64,000 nucleotides of DNA from Mycobacterium branderi (GCF_010728725.1 NZ_AP022606.1:2170001-2234000); one strand, 5' to 3'. Positions 34,586 to 43,643 are shown, counted from the stretch's first letter. Translations and numbers: made by a program. Notes: generated by a model not told the origin, from the sequence alone.

Positions 34586-36039
34586 ACAGCAACGCCGCAT
34601 TCGACCCCACCCACGCGCTCAATGCGTTGCTCGCTGAGGTGGGCCTGTCGACCGCCGATGCCGGCGGCGTCGTCACTTTCGCGGGGCGAGACCCTATCCT
34701 GCCGGCACGCCACCGCCTCGGTGCCTGTATCGGCATTCCCATGATGGGCAACGCTGTTGCCGCAGCTGCCATGCTGCGCCACCGCGGCGGTCCCGATCAA
34801 GACCTGCACTTAGACCTGCGCCAAGCGGTACACCACATCACCCCGCACGCATACTGGCATCCGACCGTGGCGGGTGAGCTTCCGTCGTTCGCGCTGGTGC
34901 CCGATAACCCGTTTCTGTTGCTTCCCTACCGCTCTCGCGACGGGCGCATTGTGATGGCCTCCGGGGTCTACCCGCACCTGGCCGCCAAATGGTGCCGGTT
35001 TCTAGATGTGCCACCAGATTTCGATAAGGTCGCATCCGCGTTCGCCGGTTGGGACGCCTTCGAACTTGAAGAAGCCGCCAATAAGGCGACGCTGCCACTG
35101 TGTGTGGCGCGCACGCCCGACGAGTGGCTGGCTCACCCACAGGGCGCGCTGCTCGCCACGCAGCCCGTCATCGGGTTGACCCGCATCGGTGACGCGCAAC
35201 CGCGTCGGCTTGGTCCCGCCGAGCGCGCCTTCGATGGGGTGCGGGTGCTCTCGTTTACCCACGCCATCGCTGGGCCGACCGTGGGCCGCACCTTGGCCGA
35301 GCACGGCGCCGACGTGCTGTGTGCAACGCGCCCGATGGACTACGAGCACGACTTCATCTACGCCGAGGCCAACATCGGATCGCGCAGCGCCAACCTCGAT
35401 CTCACGACTGAAAAGGGCAAAGGCCAGGTCGAGCGGCTGCTGGCCGACGCGCACGTCGTCGTCAACAACCATCGCGGCTCGAAACTGGAAAAACTCGGCA
35501 TCGACCCTAATCAGCTCGCCGAAACCCATCCCGGCCTAGTCCATGTCTCGGTGACCTGCTACGGGTCGTCAGGCCCGTGGGCACAACGCGGCGGATTCGA
35601 CATGAACGGCTCAGCCGCGTCGGGACTCATGACCATCGAAGGCGGCGACGGCGACCCCAAGTTGCCACCGACGGGCATGATCAATGACTTCATCACCGGA
35701 TATATGGGCGCACTCGGTGCCGCGGCCGGTCTGATAAAACAAGCCAACGAAGGCGGCAGTTGGCACGTCACCGTCAATCTCACCCGCACCGCGATGTGGT
35801 ATCAAACCCTCGGGCTCGTGGACCCGAGCGCGGCCGGAGCCGACGGCGAGCACAGCCTCCGTGAGCCTGCTGCCTGCGACGCGCAAACTCCCCTCGGCGA
35901 TATCCACATGCTCGCTCCACCAGTCACTTTCAGCCACACCACCCCGCGCTGGGCCGACCCCATCCTGGTGCCGAAAGGATCGAGCCGCCCGGAGTGGATG
36001 ACCCAGAGTGCCGATAAGTCGGCGGTCGGCGGAGAGTAG
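34582..36039 (+). CDS. Class III CoA transferase (CaiB/BaiF family)
   Basis: The 485-aa protein starts at ATG 34582, overlapping the esterase stop. The family core lies in the second half: AFDGVRVLSFTHAIAGPTVG, RTLAEHGADVLC, SRSANLDLTTEKGKGQVERL, and DAHVVVNNHRGSKLEKLGID. MDYEHDF is in place of the usual RP-ED-GD region. The catalytic Asp is expected in the segment NGSAASGLMTIEGGD to VNLTRTAMWYQ. The N-terminal 220 residues are an extra, partial copy of the fold (HLDLRQAVHHITPHAYWHPT), a layout seen in some actinobacterial transferases. It moves CoA between acids. Confidence 0.82.
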   Translation: MNSNAAFDPTHALNALLAEVGLSTADAGGVVTFAGRDPILPARHRLGACIGIPMMGNAVAAAAMLRHRGGPDQDLHLDLRQAVHHITPHAYWHPTVAGELPSFALVPDNPFLLLPYRSRDGRIVMASGVYPHLAAKWCRFLDVPPDFDKVASAFAGWDAFELEEAANKATLPLCVARTPDEWLAHPQGALLATQPVIGLTRIGDAQPRRLGPAERAFDGVRVLSFTHAIAGPTVGRTLAEHGADVLCATRPMDYEHDFIYAEANIGSRSANLDLTTEKGKGQVERLLADAHVVVNNHRGSKLEKLGIDPNQLAETHPGLVHVSVTCYGSSGPWAQRGGFDMNGSAASGLMTIEGGDGDPKLPPTGMINDFITGYMGALGAAAGLIKQANEGGSWHVTVNLTRTAMWYQTLGLVDPSAAGADGEHSLREPAACDAQTPLGDIHMLAPPVTFSHTTPRWADPILVPKGSSRPEWMTQSADKSAVGGE

Positions 36040-36077
36040 TCGAATGACCGATTTCTGGATCGATGTGCTGCGCGAGG

Positions 36078-36386
36078 TCAGTAATCGGCGGGCTGATTGA
36101 AGATGACCGCAAGGCTGACGACCTTGCCGTCACGCACGCTGAAGTAGTTTGTCAGGACAAGATCGTCGGGCAGGTTGGTCCGGTCGAAAGTGCCGTCGCA
36201 GGCGCCGCGCACCACGGTATCGCCGTAGTGATCGAGCACCCCGCGCACTTCGATCGTCACCTTGTCGCCGACCATCTCCTTGGCCACCCAGCGCGTGGCG
36301 GCGGCGACGGCGGGCTTGGCCGACGCAGCCGACGCCCGCCGCTGACCCGCCGGGCGGTTTTCGCGAGACAATGCTGAAATGCTCAT
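36078..36386 (-). pseudogene. C-terminal remnant of a SnoaL-like protein
   Basis: Residues about 28-102 match the second half of NTF2/SnoaL-like proteins (EMVGDKVTIEVRGVLDHYGD, TVVRGACDGTF, NYFSVRDGKVVSLAVIFNQP). The expected N-terminal helices are missing and the leading 27 residues are the antisense of the next gene. It overlaps the plus-strand dipeptidase start. Most likely truncated. The 18-codon plus frame at 36044 before it is also too short to be a gene. Confidence 0.5.
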
Positions 36387-37050
36387 TGCCCGACGCGCAC
36401 TGGTCGCACTGCTACTCGTAGCGTGCAGCACCTTTTGTGGACGCGCCAACGCCGACGTGCCACCGGTCAGCGCGAAAGCGCAGGCGGCGGGTTTCGTCGA
36501 CGTCCGCAGCTATGTTCCGGACGCCATCATCGACTTGCGCTACGCGACGCCCAACAATTTCACCGGCGCACCACTGTATCCGGCCGACGCGCGCTGCCTG
36601 GTACACGAATCCATGGCGCCGGGCCTCGCAACGGCCGCCAATGCTTTGCGTCAGCAGGGTCAGGCCCTGGTGTTCTGGGACTGCTATCGGCCGCACGACG
36701 TCCAGGTCCGAATGTTCCAAGTTATGCCGAACCCCGCCTGGGTGGCGCGGCCCGGCCAGTACGCACACAGCCACGAGGCCGGCCGCTCGGTCGACGTGAC
36801 GACGGCAAGCACGCAGTGCCCACCTCAGAGACGCTGCTTCGCCGACATGGGAACCGATTTCGACGATTTCACGCCCCGAGCCCATGCCTCGGCCACCGAC
36901 GGAGTCAGCCCCGACGCGCAGGCGAACCGGGCACGGCTGCGCAACGCGATGAACGCCGGCGGGCTGACCGTGTACTCCGGCGAGTGGTGGCATTTCGACG
37001 GCGACGGTGCCTACGCGGACCGGCCGATCCTCGACGTCCCGGTGAACTGA
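36379..37050 (+). CDS. VanX-type D-Ala-D-Ala dipeptidase (M15D), lipoprotein
   Basis: The 223-aa precursor has a lipoprotein signal (residues 1-16, lipobox LVAC, Cys16). The zinc site is complete: SHEAGRSVDVT (His, Asp) and GEWWHFD (catalytic Glu, His). The substrate-site segment WDCYRPHDVQ contains the conserved Arg. The family hydrolyses D-Ala-D-Ala or related dipeptides. In mycobacteria it is attached to the outer face of the membrane and likely recycles cell-wall peptides. It is a single gene, not a van cluster; no vanA/H is near. Confidence 0.88.
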   Translation: MLIARRALVALLLVACSTFCGRANADVPPVSAKAQAAGFVDVRSYVPDAIIDLRYATPNNFTGAPLYPADARCLVHESMAPGLATAANALRQQGQALVFWDCYRPHDVQVRMFQVMPNPAWVARPGQYAHSHEAGRSVDVTTASTQCPPQRRCFADMGTDFDDFTPRAHASATDGVSPDAQANRARLRNAMNAGGLTVYSGEWWHFDGDGAYADRPILDVPVN

Positions 37051-37069
37051 CTTCACATACGGTAGGGCC

Positions 37070-37879
37070 ATGACCCGCGACGCCGTCTATACCCACGGCC
37101 ACCACGAGTCGGTGCTGCGCTCTCATCGCCAGCGCACGGCGGAGAACTCCGCGGGCTACCTCTTACCGCATCTGCGCCAGGGGATCTCCCTGTTGGACAT
37201 TGGCTGCGGGCCCGGGACCATCACCGTCGACCTCGCCGCACGCGTCGCGCCCGGTCAGGTCACCGCCGTCGACACCGCTGACGACGCATTGGCCGCGGCA
37301 CGCGCGGAAGCACGGGCGCGCAACCTCTCCAACATCTCCTTCGCCACCGCCGACGTGCACGCGCTCGAATTCGACGACGGCACATTCGATGTCGTGCACG
37401 CCCATCAAGTGTTGCAGCACGTCGCCGATCCGGTTCAGGCGCTACGGGAGATGCGACGCGTGTGCGCGCCGGGCGGTATCGTCGCCGCGCGCGACGCCGA
37501 CTACGCCGGATTCACCTGGTATCCGCAGCTTCCCACACTCGACCGCTGGCTGGACCTCTACGAACAGGCGGCTCGCGCCAACGGCGGTGAGCCCGACGCC
37601 GGCCGGCGCCTGCTGTCCTGGGCTCAACAGGCCGGATTCGACGACATCACCCCTACCGCCGGAATCTGGTGCTTCGCCACGCCAGACGACCGAGACTGGT
37701 GGGGTGGCATGTGGGCCGACCGAATTCTCGAGTCGGCCCTGGCCCGCCAGCTCGTCGAGTCAGGGATGGCGACCACTGCAGAACTCACCGAAATCGCCTC
37801 CGCCTGGCGCCAGTGGGCCGCAGCCCCTGACGGCTGGCTGGCGATCCCGCATGGCGAAATCCTTTGCCGGAAGACCTAA
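37070..37879 (+). CDS. Class I SAM-dependent methyltransferase (UbiE/MenG-like)
   Basis: The 269-aa protein has SAM motif LLDIGCGPGTITVDLA (residues about 41-56), VTAVDTADDALAAAR, ATADVHALEFDDGTFDVVHA and HQVLQHVADPVQALREMRRV. The C-terminal substrate part contains aromatic segments (DRDWWGGMWADRIL). Similar proteins methylate small molecules or quinones. It starts 19 nt after the dipeptidase stop and overlaps the convergent SDR gene by 4 bp. The true substrate is not recognisable. Confidence 0.85.
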   Translation: MTRDAVYTHGHHESVLRSHRQRTAENSAGYLLPHLRQGISLLDIGCGPGTITVDLAARVAPGQVTAVDTADDALAAARAEARARNLSNISFATADVHALEFDDGTFDVVHAHQVLQHVADPVQALREMRRVCAPGGIVAARDADYAGFTWYPQLPTLDRWLDLYEQAARANGGEPDAGRRLLSWAQQAGFDDITPTAGIWCFATPDDRDWWGGMWADRILESALARQLVESGMATTAELTEIASAWRQWAAAPDGWLAIPHGEILCRKT

Positions 37880-38682
37880 TCCAAAAACAGGTCCGGAATC
37901 GGCTCTTCTCCGCCGCCATACCGCGACAGGTCGCCGCCGAGCACGTCCGCGTCGATGAAGCAGTTGCCGGTCGCCTCTCGTGCGGGACGCGAGATGATCT
38001 CGACGGCCGCATCGCCCATGATCTCCGGACTGCGCGACGACAACGCCAGCCGGTCGCCGTCGGGCATGTTCGTCACCGCGGCGGTCGCGATATATGTCTG
38101 CGGCCACAGGCAATTCACCGCAATCCCGTCGTCGGCGTATTCGGCCGCCCAGCCCAGCGACAGCAGCGTCATCCCGTATTTCGATAGCGTGTAGGCCGGG
38201 TGAGCGCCCAGCCAGCGCGGGTTCATGTTGACCGGCGGCGAAATCGTCAGCACATGCGGGTTCGACGACGTCCGCAGGTGCGGCAGGCACGCTCGGGTCA
38301 GCAGAAACGTGCCGCAGATGTTGACGTCCTGCATCAGGTCGAACTTCTTGGCCGACAGGTTCTCGGTGGGGTCGGTCGCGATCGCGCTGGCGTTGTTCAC
38401 GCAGACGTCCACCCCACCGAACCGCTCGACCGCCGCGTCGACGGCCCACTGCACGTCCTCTTCGCGGCGCACGTCGCCGACGACCGCCAGCGCCTTGCCG
38501 CCGGCGGCCTCCACCTCCGCGGCCGCGGTGTGCACAGTGCCGGGCAACCGGGGGTGGGGCTGGTCGGTCTTGGCCAGCAGCACCACGTTGGCGCCCCGCC
38601 GCGCGGCCGCAACACCGATCGCCAGGCCGATCCCGCGGCTGGCGCCGGAGATCACCACCGTGCGGTCACTAAAAGTGCTCAT
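37876..38682 (-). CDS. SDR of the HSDL2-like group
   Basis: I take ATG 38682 (AAAGGAG 6 nt upstream) rather than ATG 38685, giving 268 aa. Motifs are SGASRGIG, GDVRREEDVQ, VNNASAI, ISPPVNM in place of the usual serine strand, and YTLSK with catalytic Tyr and Lys. An extended loop (TDQPHPRLPGTVHTAAAEVE) after beta-2 and the C-terminal DLFLD are hallmarks of the HSDL2-like subgroup in fatty-acid and sterol metabolism. The gene is divergent from the acyl-CoA mutase operon. Confidence 0.82.
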   Translation of the reverse strand: MSTFSDRTVVISGASRGIGLAIGVAAARRGANVVLLAKTDQPHPRLPGTVHTAAAEVEAAGGKALAVVGDVRREEDVQWAVDAAVERFGGVDVCVNNASAIATDPTENLSAKKFDLMQDVNICGTFLLTRACLPHLRTSSNPHVLTISPPVNMNPRWLGAHPAYTLSKYGMTLLSLGWAAEYADDGIAVNCLWPQTYIATAAVTNMPDGDRLALSSRSPEIMGDAAVEIISRPAREATGNCFIDADVLGGDLSRYGGGEEPIPDLFLD

Positions 38683-38716
38683 CATTCTCCTTTGGCCTGG
38701 TCAGCAGGACCCGGTA

Positions 38717-38745
38717 TTGGCATTCTCTTTTTTTGCAAGTACGTT
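38717..38745 (+). promoter_or_regulatory. Sigma-A-like promoter of the mutase operon, likely leaderless
   Basis: TTGGCA (38717-38722), a 17-nt spacer and TACGTT (38740-38745) match -35 and -10 boxes. The ATG at 38754 begins 8 nt after the -10 box and lacks a ribosome site, so transcription would start at or next to the first codon. Confidence 0.5.
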
Positions 38746-38753
38746 ATCAGTCG

Positions 38754-40331
38754 ATGGACAACCAGACTCAGACCTCATCCGGCATCCCGCTGGAACCCGT
38801 ATACGGGCCGGGGGAGCGTGGTGCCGAGCCGCCGCCACCGGGCACCTATCCATTCACCCGGGGCAACTTCGCCAGCGGTTACCGCGGCAAGCTCTGGACG
38901 TTCCGCCAGTACTCCGGGTTCGGCACCGCCGAGGAATCCAACCGCCGCTATCGGTACCTGCTGGAGCAGGGCGGAACGGGCCTGTCGGTGGCGCTCGACC
39001 TGCCCACCCAGTGCGGCTTCGACTCCGACGACCCCGAGGTCGGCGAGGAGGTCGGCCGGGTCGGCGTCGCGGTGGACACCCTCGCCGACGCCGAGATCCT
39101 GTTCGACGGCATCCCGCTGGAGCGGATCAGTACCAGCTTCACCATCAACGGCACGGCGGCGATCTTGCTGGCGTTCTACGTGGCTGCCGCCGAACGCAAA
39201 GGGGTGCCGCGGGGCAAGCTGACCGGGACCATCCAGAACGACATCCTCAAGGAATACGCATCGCGCGGCACCTGGATCTGGCCGCCCGAGCCATCGCTGC
39301 GGCTGATCGCCGACACCATCGAGTTCTGCGCGGGGGAAGTCCCCAAGTTCAACGCGATTTCGGTAGCCGGGGCGCATTTCCGCGACGCCGGCGCCAACGC
39401 CGTGCAGGAGATGGCGTTCACGCTGGCCGACGGGGTCACCTACTGCGACACCGTGGTCGAGCGTGGGCGCATGACCATCGACGAATTCGCGCCGCAGATC
39501 TCCTTCTTCTTCTACACCCACGGCGACTTCTTCGAAGAGATCGCGAAATACCGTGCGGGACGCCGTCGTTGGGCCACGATCGTGCGGGAACGCTACGGCG
39601 CCAAGACCGACAAGGCATCGATGTTCCGGTTCGGCTGCGTGTGCGGCGGGGCGTCACTGTATGCCCCCCAGGCCCACAACAACGTCGTCCGGGTCGCCTA
39701 CGAGGCAATGGCTGCGGTGCTCGGCGGCGTCCAGTCGATGTTCACCGCCGCCTGGGACGAGCCGTTTGCGCTGCCCACCGAAGAAACGACCACGCTGGCG
39801 CTGCGCACCCAGCAGATCCTGGCCCACGAAACCGGCGTCGCCCGGGTCGCCGATCCGCTCGGCGGCTCCTACTTCGTCGAGGCACTCACCGACGAGACCG
39901 AGGCCCGCATCATCGAGATCATGCACGATCTCGAACAGCACGGCGGAATGGTGCGTGCCATCGAGGACGGCTACCTGCAGGGCCTGATCGCCGACGAGGC
40001 CTACCGGATCCACCAGGAAATCGAGTCGGGCGAGCGACCGGTGGTCGGCGTCAACCGGTTCGTCACGCCCGAGCCGCCGCCCGAAATTCACACCTACGAA
40101 CTCGACCCGGAAGGCCGCGATCTGCAACTGAAGCGGCTGTCCAAGGTAAAGGCCGAAAGAGATTCGGCCGCAGTCCAATCCAGCCTCGCCGCATTGTCCC
40201 GCGCCGCCGAACGAACCGACAACCTCATGCACAAACTGATCGACTGTGCCAACGCCTACTGCACGGTCGGCGAGATGGTCTCCGCGCTGAAAGCGGTGTG
40301 GGGCGAATTCGAACAGCCGGTGGTGTTTTAG
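38754..40331 (+). CDS. B12-dependent acyl-CoA mutase, large (catalytic) subunit
   Basis: The 525-aa protein is the TIM-barrel subunit of the methylmalonyl/isobutyryl/ethylmalonyl-CoA mutase group and lacks the B12 domain, which is the next gene. Substrate-pocket markers are Tyr53 (RQYSGF) and Arg171 (YASRGTWIW), as in carboxyl-binding mutases. In the catalytic GYH motif tyrosine is replaced: SVAGAHFRDAG (Ala207, His208). Other landmarks are ALDLPTQCGFDSDDP, GTIQNDILKEY and DPLGGSYFVE. Enzymes of this kind shift a carbonyl-CoA group between neighbouring carbons by a radical route. The pocket suggests an acid-bearing or otherwise polar acyl-CoA with more room than methylmalonyl-CoA. Confidence 0.9.
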   Translation: MDNQTQTSSGIPLEPVYGPGERGAEPPPPGTYPFTRGNFASGYRGKLWTFRQYSGFGTAEESNRRYRYLLEQGGTGLSVALDLPTQCGFDSDDPEVGEEVGRVGVAVDTLADAEILFDGIPLERISTSFTINGTAAILLAFYVAAAERKGVPRGKLTGTIQNDILKEYASRGTWIWPPEPSLRLIADTIEFCAGEVPKFNAISVAGAHFRDAGANAVQEMAFTLADGVTYCDTVVERGRMTIDEFAPQISFFFYTHGDFFEEIAKYRAGRRRWATIVRERYGAKTDKASMFRFGCVCGGASLYAPQAHNNVVRVAYEAMAAVLGGVQSMFTAAWDEPFALPTEETTTLALRTQQILAHETGVARVADPLGGSYFVEALTDETEARIIEIMHDLEQHGGMVRAIEDGYLQGLIADEAYRIHQEIESGERPVVGVNRFVTPEPPPEIHTYELDPEGRDLQLKRLSKVKAERDSAAVQSSLAALSRAAERTDNLMHKLIDCANAYCTVGEMVSALKAVWGEFEQPVVF

Positions 40332-40739
40332 ATGGCAGTACGCGTTCTCATCGCCAAACCCGGTCTGGACGGGCACGACCGCGGCGCCAAGATCGTCGCG
40401 CGCACCCTGCGCGACGCCGGCTTCGAGGTGATATACACCGGCATCCGGCAGCGCATCGAGGACATCGCGTCGATCGCCGTGCAGGAAGACGTCGCGCTCG
40501 TCGGGCTGAGCATCCTGTCCGGCGCGCACGTTGCGCTCACCACCCGCACCATCGAGGCACTGCGTGCGGCCGACGCCGGTGACATCGCCGTCGTCGTCGG
40601 AGGCACTATCCCCGAGGCCGACGTACCCAAGCTATTGGATGCCGGCGCGGCGGCGGTGTTTCCGACCGGCACACCGCTGGACACCCTGGTGCAAGAGATC
40701 CGCAGGCTTACCGAGGAGGAATCGTGCGTCTCGGAGTAA
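40332..40739 (+). CDS. Acyl-CoA mutase, small cobalamin-binding subunit
   Basis: This 135-aa protein starts right after the large-subunit stop. It shows the base-off/His-on B12 motif: DGHDRGAK with the axial His, VGLSILSGAH, and VVVGGTIPEAD. Length equals other stand-alone subunits (IcmB, HcmB). It overlaps the next gene by 16 bp. MeaB at 53348 is the likely chaperone for cofactor loading. Confidence 0.93.
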   Translation: MAVRVLIAKPGLDGHDRGAKIVARTLRDAGFEVIYTGIRQRIEDIASIAVQEDVALVGLSILSGAHVALTTRTIEALRAADAGDIAVVVGGTIPEADVPKLLDAGAAAVFPTGTPLDTLVQEIRRLTEEESCVSE

Positions 40740-41680
40740 TGATCGGCGCCGAGCGTGGCGATTCGGCCCGCAAGGTCACCAAGCTGCTCGACGACATCGA
40801 GTGGGCCGAGTCCGTGGGCATGGACACCGCCTGGATTCCCCAGGTGCCCAACGACTTCGACGCGCTGACGGCCGTTGCGCTGATGACGACGCGCACCACC
40901 CGGATCGAGCTGGGCACTGCGGTCGTGCCGCTGCAGGCCCAGCACCCGATTGCGTTGGCGCGCCAAGCGTTATCGGTGCACGCCGCCGCCGGCGGGCGCC
41001 TGGCGCTGGGCGTGGGGCCGTCGCATCACTGGATCATCGGCGACATGCTGGGCCTGCCCTACGAGCGGCCGGCCGCCTACACCCGCGACTACCTCGACGT
41101 GCTTGCCGCCGCCTTTAGCGGTCCCGGCCCGGTCGACGTCGAGAACGAGACGTTCACCGTGCACAACCCGTTGGACCTCGCGCCGGTCGCCCCGCTGCCG
41201 GTGCTGATCGCCGCGCTGGGCCCGGTGATGCTGACGCTCGCGGGGGAGCGCGCCGACGGAACCGTGCTGTGGATGGCCGACGAGCGGGCGTGCGCCGAAC
41301 ACGTGGTCCCGCGCATCACCAAGGCGGCCGACAATGCGGGCCGCCCCGCTCCGCGGATCATTGCCGGGATCCCGGTATGTGTCTGCGCACCAAGCCAAGT
41401 CGACGCCGCACGGGAGCGCGCCAACCGGATCCTCGGCGAGGCCGAGGTGTCGCCGAACTATCAGCGGCTGCTGAGTTACGGCGATGCCAAGGACGTCGGC
41501 GACATCTGCGCGGCCGGCGACGAGGAGGCCATCCTGGCGCGGTTCCGCCGGTTCGCCGACGCCGGGGTGACCGACCTGTCGGTGCGGTTGCTGCCTTTGG
41601 GCGACAACCGCGACGAGCTGATCGCGTCCAAACGCCGCACCCGCGAAGTCATCGCGGCGCTGGGCACCGAGGTGCGATGA
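40724..41680 (+). CDS. LLM-class F420-dependent oxidoreductase (luciferase-like)
   Basis: The 318-aa barrel protein has typical LLM segments: RLGVMIGAERGDSARKVTKL, WAESVGMDTAWIPQV, IELGTAVVPLQAQHPIALAR, LALGVGPSHHWIIGDMLGLP, and LIAALGPVMLTLAGERADGT. In mycobacteria such proteins mostly use F420 and reduce or oxidise C-C or C-O bonds; some use FMN as monooxygenases. Tight overlap with genes on both sides places it in the same pathway as the mutase. Stop overlaps the CoA transferase start (ATGA). Confidence 0.88.
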   Translation: MRLGVMIGAERGDSARKVTKLLDDIEWAESVGMDTAWIPQVPNDFDALTAVALMTTRTTRIELGTAVVPLQAQHPIALARQALSVHAAAGGRLALGVGPSHHWIIGDMLGLPYERPAAYTRDYLDVLAAAFSGPGPVDVENETFTVHNPLDLAPVAPLPVLIAALGPVMLTLAGERADGTVLWMADERACAEHVVPRITKAADNAGRPAPRIIAGIPVCVCAPSQVDAARERANRILGEAEVSPNYQRLLSYGDAKDVGDICAAGDEEAILARFRRFADAGVTDLSVRLLPLGDNRDELIASKRRTREVIAALGTEVR

Positions 41681-42708
41681 CGGCGCCGCTCGCCGGCATC
41701 CGGATCCTCGAGGTCGGCACCATGCTGGCCGGGCCGTACGCCACCATGCTGTTGGCCGACCTGGGCGCGCAAGTCACCAAGATCGAGCCACTCGACGGCG
41801 AGATCTCGCGGAAAGTCAGCGACAGCTATTTCGCCAGCCTGAACCGCAACAAGGACAGCATCCGGCTGGACCTCAATTCCCAAGAGGGCCAAGGCAAGCT
41901 GGGTGAGCTCGTCGCGCAATCCCATGCGCTGCTGGTCAACCTGAAGCCGTCGGCGATCCGCCGACTCGGCCTGGCGTACGAGGCGCTGCGCGGCTACAAC
42001 GAGCGGATTGTGTGCGTCGCGATCACCGGTTTCGGGTTGAACGGCGGCGACGACCCGGCATTCGACTACGTCGTGCAGGCAGCCACCGGGGTGGCTGCGT
42101 TGACCGGTGATCCCGACGGGCCGCCGACGCTGCCGGGCTACTCCTCGGCCGACAACTCCACGGGTCTCGCGGCCGCGCTCGGGCTGCTGGCGCAGATCGT
42201 GTCCGGCCACGGCGGCCAGGTCGACGTGTCGCTGCGCGACGTGATGCTCTCGCAGCTCAACTACCACGCCTCGGCGTATCTCAACGACGGCGTCGAGCCG
42301 CAGCGCCGGGCCTATGGCGCGCACTCGTATTACGTTCCCGCGCAGATGTTCTCGACCGCCGACGGCTACCTTGCCCTGTTCATCACCCACGACGGCTTCT
42401 GGAAATCCTTCGCCGGTGAGGCGGGTATTGCGGGCTTCGAGACAATGGCGGAGCGGGTGGCGCGAGCCGACGAGGTGCGCGCGGTGGTCGCGGCGGCGTT
42501 GGCCACCGACACCGCTGTGAGTTGGGAAGCCCGACTGCGTCCCCTCGGGATACCCGCAGCCGCAGTGCGCACACTGCCCGAGGCACTGAAAGCCACCCCA
42601 GAGATCGTTGTTACTGCAGGCGATTTCCGCCTGGTCGGCAACCCGATCCGCGTCGCTGGCTACGAGCCGGATTACCGGCCGCCACCAAAGTTGGGCGAGC
42701 AGACGTAA
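41677..42708 (+). CDS. Class III CoA transferase (CaiB/BaiF family)
   Basis: The 343-aa protein starts at ATG 41677. Landmarks are GIRILEVGTMLAGPYATMLL, GAQVTKIEPLDGE, SFASLNRNKDS-type SYFASLNRNKDSIRLDLNS, and FDYVVQAATGVAALTGDPDG with the expected catalytic Asp within PPTLPGYSSAD to VDVSLRD. It moves CoA onto or off an acid of the mutase pathway. The gene ends inside a stem-loop shared with the convergent LysR gene. The long upstream continuation of the frame is an artefact. Confidence 0.88.
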   Translation: MTAPLAGIRILEVGTMLAGPYATMLLADLGAQVTKIEPLDGEISRKVSDSYFASLNRNKDSIRLDLNSQEGQGKLGELVAQSHALLVNLKPSAIRRLGLAYEALRGYNERIVCVAITGFGLNGGDDPAFDYVVQAATGVAALTGDPDGPPTLPGYSSADNSTGLAAALGLLAQIVSGHGGQVDVSLRDVMLSQLNYHASAYLNDGVEPQRRAYGAHSYYVPAQMFSTADGYLALFITHDGFWKSFAGEAGIAGFETMAERVARADEVRAVVAAALATDTAVSWEARLRPLGIPAAAVRTLPEALKATPEIVVTAGDFRLVGNPIRVAGYEPDYRPPPKLGEQT

Positions 42709-42752
42709 AAGTCGCCATGTCCTCGGCGTGCCGGATACCTTTACGTCTGCTC
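42697..42752. terminator. Bidirectional stem-loop shared by convergent gene ends
   Basis: GAGCAGACGTAAA (42697-42709) and TTTACGTCTGCTC (42740-42752) are perfect arms around a 30-nt loop. Each arm contains the stop codon of one gene, so both proteins end in EQT. It probably terminates transcription from both sides. Confidence 0.65.
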
Positions 42753-43643
42753 GGGGGGCCCGGTGAGGTGTGCTTCGGCCAGTTTGCGGAAAGCCGCCAC
42801 CAGACGGCTGCGGTCGTCGGCACGACTGGCCAACACAACGTGGCTGGGCTCGATGCCCTCGATGGGAATCGTGGTTAGGTCGGGCCGCAACGCGCTTGCG
42901 CGCACGCCTGCCGAAATGACCACCGCCTGCCCGGCGGCGACCACTTCAAACTTGTCTTCGAGCGCCTCGATGAAGGGACCGTCGGGTGCGCGCCGCCCGT
43001 CAGGCCGCGGATCGACGCGCCAGAACGCGCTCCACGCCGGGTCGGAATCACGCATCCGCGGCATCGGCTCGTCGGCGATGTCGTCAAGGGTGATCGATTC
43101 CTTACCGGCCAGGCGATGGTCCAGCGGCACCACCAATACGCGCGGCTCGTCGTAGAGGATCGTCACGTGCAGCTGGTCGGTCGGAAACGGTAGCCGGGCC
43201 ACTACAGCATCCACCCGGTGATCGAGCAGGGCCTCGCGGGCGCCGGTCCATTCCAGGTGCACAGCCTGCACGTCGGCGTCGGGGTATTGGCGGCGCAATT
43301 CGCGCACCGCCGGCGTGACGATCAGCCCCGACGTGTAGCCGATGGTGATACGGCTGGGCTGGGCGGCAGCGCGAGCCTGTGCCGCTGCGCGGGCGGCTGA
43401 GCGCAACAGTGACTTCGCCGACGGGAGGAACGCTTCGCCGGCCTCGGTGAGTTGGGTGCCCTGCGGAGTGCGGTCCAGCAGCCGGGCACCGAGCTGCTGT
43501 TCTAGCCGGCGGATCTGGCGACTCAGCGACGGCTGCGCCACGCGCAGAGCCGTCGCCGCGCGCCCGAAGTGCCGCTGGTCGGCCACCTCGACGAAATACC
43601 GGACCAGCCGCAGATCGAGATCGACGAACGGCGACTCGGACAT
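42741..43643 (-). CDS. LysR-family transcriptional regulator
   Basis: I prefer ATG 43643 (MSESPFVDLDLRLVRYFVEV, 300 aa); GTG 43670 would add nine residues. The HTH is standard (RHFGRAATALRVAQPSLSRQ; IRRLEQQLGARLLDRTPQG). The effector domain follows (ITIGYTSGLIVTPAVRELRR; PRVLVVPLDHRLAG). It faces the divergent SDR gene at 43809 across a LysR-type palindrome and may also act on the convergent mutase operon. Low-molecular acids or aromatic compounds are typical effectors. Confidence 0.88.
   Translation of the reverse strand: MSESPFVDLDLRLVRYFVEVADQRHFGRAATALRVAQPSLSRQIRRLEQQLGARLLDRTPQGTQLTEAGEAFLPSAKSLLRSAARAAAQARAAAQPSRITIGYTSGLIVTPAVRELRRQYPDADVQAVHLEWTGAREALLDHRVDAVVARLPFPTDQLHVTILYDEPRVLVVPLDHRLAGKESITLDDIADEPMPRMRDSDPAWSAFWRVDPRPDGRRAPDGPFIEALEDKFEVVAAGQAVVISAGVRASALRPDLTTIPIEGIEPSHVVLASRADDRSRLVAAFRKLAEAHLTGPPEQT

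Noticed and set aside
36379..37050. Vancomycin-resistance vanX
   Set aside because: No ligase or lactate dehydrogenase genes nearby, and it is a mycobacterial lipoprotein; a housekeeping peptidase role is more likely.
38225..40582. A 785-codon plus-strand frame
   Set aside because: It runs out of frame across the SDR and the mutase genes and has Arg/Gly-rich nonsense composition; the mutase frame is conserved.
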